Source: Excoecaria cochinchinensis | Lineage: Eukaryota; Streptophyta; Magnoliopsida; Malpighiales; Euphorbiaceae | DNA length: 64,000 bases | NCBI GenBank assembly: GCA_947683425.1 | Contig: CANTUQ010000060.1 | Location: 1,674,001 to 1,738,000 of the forward strand | Reading direction: 5' to 3' | In this document: positions 57,896 to 64,000 of the stretch, piece after piece | Position numbering within the stretch: the first letter of the stretch is position 1 | Layout of the letters: the number at the start of each line of letters is the position of its first letter | Position numbers and translations under genes: made by a program | Notes under the pieces: generated by a model | What the model saw: only the letters and a program-made list of their open reading frames with translations | Database searches by the model: none | What the model was told of the DNA's origin: nothing

Positions 57896-60427
57896 TGTAA
57901 CACCCCCTACTCATACGTAGGCGATCCCATCCGATAAGGAGTGAGATGCCATATGGGTAAAGGTGCCACCACGCAGAAACAGGATAAACATACATACCGA
58001 AATACAGGGTAATTAAAACTTTACAAAACCATTCATGAGAGAAGCTGGTCATGCATTAATATAACGGAAAACATTACATTACTGTTTGATCAACCCAAAA
58101 GTACAAAAGATAATTACATATCCAAAATATACATAAACATATGCGAAAACTATTACAAAACTGACATAAGAGAGTTCTATACAAAAATAATCATCAAACT
58201 ACAAATATTAAGCCATACACTAAAACCCAGCTGTGTTGGCTTGGCTGCGACGACTCTCCCAAGGCAAAACTCCTTCCGCACCTGCACGGGTAAACACACC
58301 GTGCTAAGCGATAAACGCTTAGTGGGGAACACACACACAAGAAATGGACGGCCATTCACAATGGTCGTCAAGCATAACGCATACAAATGGCATAATCGGA
58401 AATACTCATTAAATACAATATGAACATGCGAACATATAGAATTATACATTTGATGTACATAACCGCATTCATATTACCTCATCATTGTACACATTCGGAT
58501 AATACATTCTCATAATTATCAAACAGTTCAAAATAATTAAACACCTGCTGACTCAAGGTAGTGGATAACAAGTGAACAGACAGTACTTTACGGGTATGAG
58601 CCGATTACTGACAGTACCTTACGGGTACGAATCGCAAACCGATTTACTTTGTCATTTACAAAACATTTTATTAATGGACCTTAAACAAGATCCAAACACA
58701 TTAAGGGTTCGCGAGGAACCAAACGAGGACCTGATCGGGGTCCAAACTGAACTGAAGCTGCAGCTAAAGACTCTATTAGGCATGCCTAACTATCCGCTAA
58801 ACTGACTCTTGCAGGCTAAAATCATACAGTTAACATCCACAGTTCAATTATAACAAGCAATGAATCCACATACTTTGATTAATTAGAACATGTAAACATC
58901 ATCCATCTTACGAGTATACAACTCTTAATAAGTGACAAGGTATGCTAAAATCAATAATTCAACAACCCTAAAACATGTGAAATAAATAAGATTTTATTGC
59001 AAAAACAGGGTAGGTCACGATGATAACCAGATTGGTTGTCACCGTGACATACCAAGGATCTCGGTAGAATGCAAGTTTGGGGTACCTCACGGTCACAACC
59101 AAAATGGTTGTCACCGTGACATACCAAAGAAACCAAATAGAAGTAAAAGTCTGGATACCTCACGGTCACAACCAAAATGGTTGTCACCGTGACATATCCA
59201 AGACCCAGAACAGAAGCAAAATCTGGGCACCTCACGGTCACAACCAAAATGGTTGTCACCGTGACATGTCTAGATTCACGGCAGAATACATCTTGTACAT
59301 ACCTCACGGTCACAACCAAAATGGTTGTTACCGTGACCCATGCCCAGATGCGATATCCAAGAGCCGATTTCCACTTCATTCAAGCCAAAATCCCAAAACT
59401 TTTCACTTCAACCAAAATATCATTACTTAAACCATAATAATAAACCAATCAAACATCATTAAATCATGCCATAAACAAATCCTACTCATGAATTCAAGGA
59501 ACAACCTCTATTTACATAATCAATCTCATCACTATTCATACCACATCTCCATCAATCTCACATTTGGTTCCATAACTCACAATCAAGGTTTATGAACAGT
59601 AAGAATCAAAACCCATAACATAATAACCAATAAAAACATCAAGAACCTCAAGGATTTCCAGAATTTCATTCAAATAATAATATGTCAACAATACATAAAA
59701 CACAAATTCCCAAACCTTGAAATCCTTAACTCCAAATTAGTGAGCTCCACTAGATCCAACCTTCTCTTTGCCCTTTGGCTCACGAGGAGGCTCAACTAAA
59801 CATCAAACCACAAAAACACATAAAACACAACCCTAAATTAAAACCCAAAACCAGAAAAATGCAAAGAAGAAGAAGAAGAAGAACTAGGTAGAAAAATGCA
59901 GAAATTTACCAAATAAATGCAAGATGTGATCAATTCCCACCACCAAGAGCTTGAATCCAAGCTTAGGGCACACAAATGGAAAGCAAAGGAAAAGAAAGGC
60001 AAGGAGAAGAGGGAAGAACGGGAATGAGGGATGAAAAATTCTGATTTCCCAATTCTCTCTCTTCTTTTACTTTTCATTTTCCTAACCTAGCCATGTGTAC
60101 ACTTCCTAGTGGTGGAAATCAACCACACACACACACTACAATCATGCATCACACACACCCAAAACTCTCCCAACTAATAACACCCTACATGTGTGTGAGC
60201 ACACACACACAAGCATAGCCCCAAAACACACTCTTCAAACATACGAGTAAGCACACCCAAGTGCAACCCAACTAATTCACACCCTCACACCACACATGCA
60301 CCCACATGCTAACAAAACTCTTAAAACATGCATTTCTACCCAAAATGCCCTTTACACATGTCAAAACTCACACAATGCACATGCATAAATATGACTCATT
60401 CTAATAGGGGACAAACGGGGTGTGACG
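57896..60427. mobile_element. long LTR-like block, possibly a solo LTR of about 2.5 kb
   Basis: It begins TGTAACACCCCC and ends GGGGTGTGACG, an inverted terminus like the solo LTR at 52,410. The flanks AATTT and ATTTT match imperfectly. The host-element sequence resumes on both sides. No coding domain. It contains the hairpin minisatellite at 59,012-59,345 and a CA-rich part near 60,120-60,370. Confidence 0.6.
59012..59345. repeat. five-copy minisatellite whose core is a hairpin
   Basis: The core CACGGTCACAACC-AAAA-TGGTTGTCACCGTG (14-base arms, one mismatch) starts near 59,013 (diverged), 59,090, 59,162, 59,234 and 59,306. The last four copies are spaced exactly 72 bases apart and separated by divergent linkers. 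Hairpins stay near-perfect while linkers vary. Confidence 0.9.
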
Positions 60428-60474
60428 ATTTTTTTTTTAGGTTCATGGACCGGATGCTCACCCCTATTTATGAG

Positions 60475-62022
60475 AACTCCAATTAAACAAACAACAAGAG
60501 TTATATAATGAAAAAATTATATTAATTTTTTGGACAATGGTAAATAATTATATTAACTTTTAAAATTTAAAAATTTATAAAAATACTTCATGAAAAAATT
60601 CAAAATCCAATAAAAAAAAATCCTTAGTGCAGTTGTTGGATATTTCTGTTTGTTGCAAATGTTTTAGTTACTGCAATTTCAATCAAAATAAGTTAGTTGT
60701 TGGAATGAAAATTATGAAAAATTCCAAAAGAGATGAACAATAAATACATAAATAGATAATTATTATACAAAAAATAAATAAATACATAGATAAAAGAAAA
60801 AAAGGAACATCAAAATTCAACATAAAATATATACTTACATTTATCAATTAGTTCATTTACCTTAATAACTCAAAATCTCTGCAAAAATAAAAAAACTATT
60901 GTAAAAATATGTTACAAATAAATAAATATGGACATAATAGAAAAGATATAGACAAAGTTAGCTAAGCAAAAGATAGTTTACATCCGGAAAAGAATGCAAT
61001 ATTTGCAACTGAGCAACACATACCCAAGGCAACATATATCTAAGAAAACTTGATTAATAAAAATACAGAAGAAAATTAAATTTGTTTATATATATATGTG
61101 TGTGTGTGTGTGAAGAGTTCGTGTGTGATGAGATATGTAAAGTCTTTATGATTGTAATTAATAGAAACTAATGTTTTATAATATTATTTAACAAAAAAAT
61201 ATTATGTTCAATGTTACATTTAACGATAAATATTACTATTAGTTTAAAATGCTAATTAAAAAAATTAGTTAGATATTGATAGTTTACATATAAGGTACGC
61301 AAGCTTTCTTTATAAAAGATAATATTATAAAAACTAAAGTAGTTAACTAAATTAAATGTCTAATTAAAAAATTATATTTAATTAATTTTAATTCTTGTCA
61401 AATTAATGAGAAAAAAGATAAATATCATTCTCTGCATATAGAGACTCCTAAAGTCACACTAAAAGCTTCCACATTACTATATAATATATAAAGATTATAA
61501 AAAAATATTACTTTCTTATCATCTAGTTTAAAAATCACTTTTCTATTTTTTTTTTTCCATTTTAAAATTTATTTTCTATACACTTTATTAAATATGTTAC
61601 TTTTTTTTATCACTTTTCTATTTTTAAATAGAATTAAATGAAGTACTTAAAAATTAAAAAAAAAAAAGTAATTTTACCTATAGGTATAGTTTTTTTTTAA
61701 AAAAATTGAAATATTTTAATCATTTCTTTAATTCTCGAAAAAAGAAAATTACCTCTTAAAGTGGGATAGAAAAAATAGTAATAGACTATATTGTCATTTC
61801 ATTAAATAATATAAAAAAGATAACAACAACTATATAAATGCATTTGGAACAACAAAGCAAGGGTAAAATAGAAAAAGTTCTCAAATTATAAAAAGTGCAT
61901 TAAATTTCTTCTTGAATTTTTAAAAGTGACACTTAAAGTAAAAAAATATATATATATATATATATATCCAAAAGCAACACTTAAAAGGAAATTTAATAGG
62001 CGGATGCATTAAAAGGAAATTT
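60475..62022. other. AT-rich intergenic DNA
   Basis: No gene recognised. Contains a (TG)n run near 61,100-61,111, an (AT)n run near 61,947-61,967 and many poly-A/T stretches. Confidence 0.5.
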
Positions 62023-62030
62023 AATGTATG

Positions 62031-62653
62031 TAGGGGTGTGCAAATGGTCGGTTCGGTTCTGAACCGAACCGAACAGACCGAAAACTGAATTTCCTAGAAT
62101 TTTAGAACCGAACCACGGACCGAAATTTTTAGGACCGAAACCGAATAGACCGAATTAATTTCGGTCGGTTCGGTTCGGTCCATTCGGTTTTCTAGATGGA
62201 ATGGGCTTAAACTGGTTATCTGAATCGGGTCGAGTTAAACCACCCATAACCCGACCCAACAACCCATAAATTCATAACCCTCGTCTTCTTCCTCAATCCT
62301 CTTTTTACTCTCTCCCTCTCTTTACCCATTAAACACATCCCCTCTCTCTCTCTCTCGCTCTCTCACTGTCTCTCTTTCTCTTTCCCTCTCCACTGCTTCT
62401 TGGATCGTCGCCGTCCGCCGCTCGCCACCCATCAGCCGCCGGTCCCCGTCCTCAACAAATCTAGTCCTCGTGCCCCCCAACCTATCGCCCCTCTTTTCTC
62501 TCTCCCTCCCTTCCTCTCGACAGATCCGTCCCCGTCGCCACTCTCCCATCGCCGCCTTTCGCCCCACACTGCCATCGCCGTCGGTTTCCCTTCCTCAATC
62601 TTTACTGTGTTCGTTATTTTGTGTTGGGTTTTTTTTTGTTGAATCTTTACGTA

Positions 62654-62699
<46 letters not shown>

Positions 62700-62875
62700 T
62701 GTGTTGCTTTTTTTTTTGTTAATCTGGATTATTGAATTTCAATTTGAAAAATGGGAGATTTCGAAAGCAATACAGTGTATATATTATATATATATATATT
62801 TGAATTTGTGGTATTATGTTTTTGAATCCATGGTTTTGGTGAATCCATGGTTTGGTTTGTTGATTTTTTCAGTGT

Positions 62876-62914
<39 letters not shown>

Positions 62915-63147
62915 GAGAGAGAGGGGGGAACCTGTGTGTTCGGTTCGGTTCCTGTGTTTATATATATATATATATATATAAAATGGTGGGTATTAAATAG
63001 TTCGGTTCCTTCGGTTTTGTAATTTTAAGAACCGAACTAACCGAAATTTAATTTCGGTTTAGAACCGAAAACCGAATAAACCGAACCAAACAGACCAAAA
63101 TCCATTCGGTTCGGTTTTCGGTTTCGGTTCGGTTCTGCACAGCCCTA
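62031..63147. mobile_element. non-autonomous hAT, 1,117 bp, related to 54,776-55,704
   Basis: It starts TAGGGGTGTGCAAATGG and ends GCACAGCCCTA, with a perfect eight-base duplication AATGTATG (62,023-62,030 and 63,148-63,155). Subterminal GGTTCGG/CCGAACC repeats match the other copy. The interior carries a CT-rich GC-rich leader-like stretch (62,280-62,620) and several (AT)n runs. Confidence 0.9.
62656..62698. repeat. (TA)n microsatellite inside the hAT
   Basis: About 20 TA units. Similar shorter runs lie near 62,878-62,906 and 62,959-62,980. Confidence 0.9.
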
Positions 63148-63159
63148 AATGTATGCAAA

Positions 63160-64000
63160 GCTGATGTTCATCACCATAAAGATGGTTTTGCATGTGTCAC
63201 TACTTCATATTCGAGTCTATGAAGAGATCAATCAATCCTGCCACTGGTATAGTGGCATTGCCGAGCCTAATTAGTGGTGTGGTATCTAGCTTAAGTTCTT
63301 TGATTTGTAGGTTCATCTTCTTGCAGGTTTCCAAGATAATGACATTTACTGCACTCCCATTATCAACCAGAACCAGAATTCTTTTCACTAAAAAGTTGTT
63401 GATCGTTGCTTGAACAACTAGGGCATCTTCATGTGGGAACATCAAATCGCCTGCATCTTCAAAGGATATGGAAACAAATAGCAGCTTCTCGAATTTTACT
63501 GAGAAGTATATGCCTTTGCCTTTTTTTTCTTGGAAGAATCTTCTCCATATGATGATCCCCTGCAATCATGTTGGGCCTCATTCGATCAATATCTCTTGGT
63601 TTTCTTCTCTCTTCATCATCATCAGAATCTAATCGATCTTTTTCTTTTAAGGGAGGGCTTGCAAGGACTCCTATATGGGGGTCCTACAAATTTCTTTAAA
63701 GAGCCCTTTTGCAAGAGCCTTTCAATCTGCTCCTTCAACGAGTTGCATTTGTCGATTGTGTGACCAACGTCTTTGTAAAATTCATAATATTTGCCTTTGT
63801 CTCGCTTGATGTAGGTTCGGTTGGACATCTGCTTTGGCCAATTCACCTTAGTGTGTTTCTCCTTGATCTACATTAAGACATTGGTAGGGGTGAAGTTGAG
63901 CGTGGTATAGATTCCAGCTGAATTATTAACATGGCATTCCAATTTTCCTTACTCGGTCTTCTTCCACTTACCTGAGTTTCTTGATGTGGATGTTCTTTTT
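63160..64000 (-). pseudogene. gag-protease relic of a second Tat/Retand-like gypsy element
   Basis: On the minus strand the segment 63,846-63,622 aligns with the zinc-knuckle region of the element at 1-2,243 (YEFYKDVGHTIDKCNSLKEQ versus CEFHRDVGHLTDECTSLKKE). The segment 63,565-63,200 aligns with its protease (LVDNGSAVNV, then TPLIRLGNATIPVAG). The first Cys and His of the knuckle are both Tyr, and the frame breaks between the two parts. The sequence runs off the right edge of the window. Confidence 0.85.

Larger units (their letters stand above)
56881..60466. mobile_element. hAT-like element of the same family as 54,341-55,949, holding a long LTR-like block
   Basis: Ends CAGGAGTGAG and CTCACCCCTA are inverted with two mismatches. 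The flanking eight bases are ATTATGAG (56,873-56,880) and TTTATGAG (60,467-60,474), one mismatch. Bases 57,590-57,890 closely match 54,680-55,900 of the related element but lack its nested hAT. It is interrupted from 57,896 to 60,427. Confidence 0.65.

Noticed and set aside
59012..59345. A CRISPR array
   Set aside because: The regular repeat-linker pattern is superficially similar, but this is plant nuclear DNA, the units are palindromic with related linkers, and no cas genes exist.
59077..59437. Overlapping open frames on both strands with repeating HGHNQNGCHRD or VTVTTILVVTVR units
   Set aside because: They arise from the 72-bp hairpin minisatellite, whose length is divisible by three and so keeps frames open; no start, context or family supports a protein.
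62470..63000. A 176-residue protein with Tyr-Ile repeats
   Set aside because: It translates CT-rich and (TA)n microsatellite DNA inside a hAT element.

Overview
This is nuclear DNA of a flowering plant, most likely a eudicot. The evidence is intron-rich genes with GT-AG junctions, plant-only families (a STRUBBELIG-type receptor, an SBP-box factor with a miR156 site), and plant transposon types (Tat-lineage Ty3/gypsy, L1-like LINE, Mutator-like and hAT elements). The species cannot be read from the window.

Layout. (1) 1-~8,905: a decayed Tat/Retand-like Ty3/gypsy retrotransposon with gag-protease, RT, a degenerate RNase H, a second RNase H and integrase on the + strand, a tandem-repeat spacer, then a three-exon antisense gene with its own TATA box. 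The 5' end lies outside the window and no 3' LTR is recognisable. (2) 9,282-30,497: the gene-rich core. It holds a C53/CDK5RAP3 homologue (+, 10 exons), an SRF receptor pseudokinase (-, 16 exons), a GPATCH11-like G-patch protein (+, 4 exons) and an SPL9/15-type SBP-box factor (-, 3 exons). All four can be assembled exon by exon with a closed reading frame. SRF and GPATCH11 share a 0.7-kb divergent promoter. (3) 31,534-41,480: a transposon block with a 273-bp Mutator-like MITE, a Pack-MULE carrying a CASP-like first exon, and a palindromic Mutator-like element split by a 5'-truncated LINE, followed by an LTR relic. (4) 42,493-50,629: a small AT-hook-like basic protein gene (-) and a single-exon 917-residue TAF1C-like gene (-). 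Between them lie a TRIM-like relic, a 117-bp duplication, a 147-bp perfect duplication and two orphan exon-like stretches. (5) 50,724-64,000: a nest of mobile DNA with a broken tryptophanyl-tRNA synthetase fragment, a solo LTR with a 5-bp target duplication, a hAT inside an older hAT-like element, a 396-bp Mutator-like MITE, a third hAT-like element holding a 2.5-kb LTR-like block with a hairpin minisatellite, another complete hAT, and a minus-strand gag-protease relic of the same lineage as region 1.

The cellular genes do not form a pathway. C53 serves UFMylation-linked ER-phagy, SRF is a cell-surface pseudokinase, GPATCH11 is nuclear, SPL is a phase-change transcription factor, and TAF1C supports rRNA transcription. 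The most distinctive content is how sharply the transposon history can be read: nine-base duplications for four Mutator-type insertions, eight-base duplications for hAT insertions, an unoccupied paralogous site for one of them, and host gene pieces carried by or lying among transposons.
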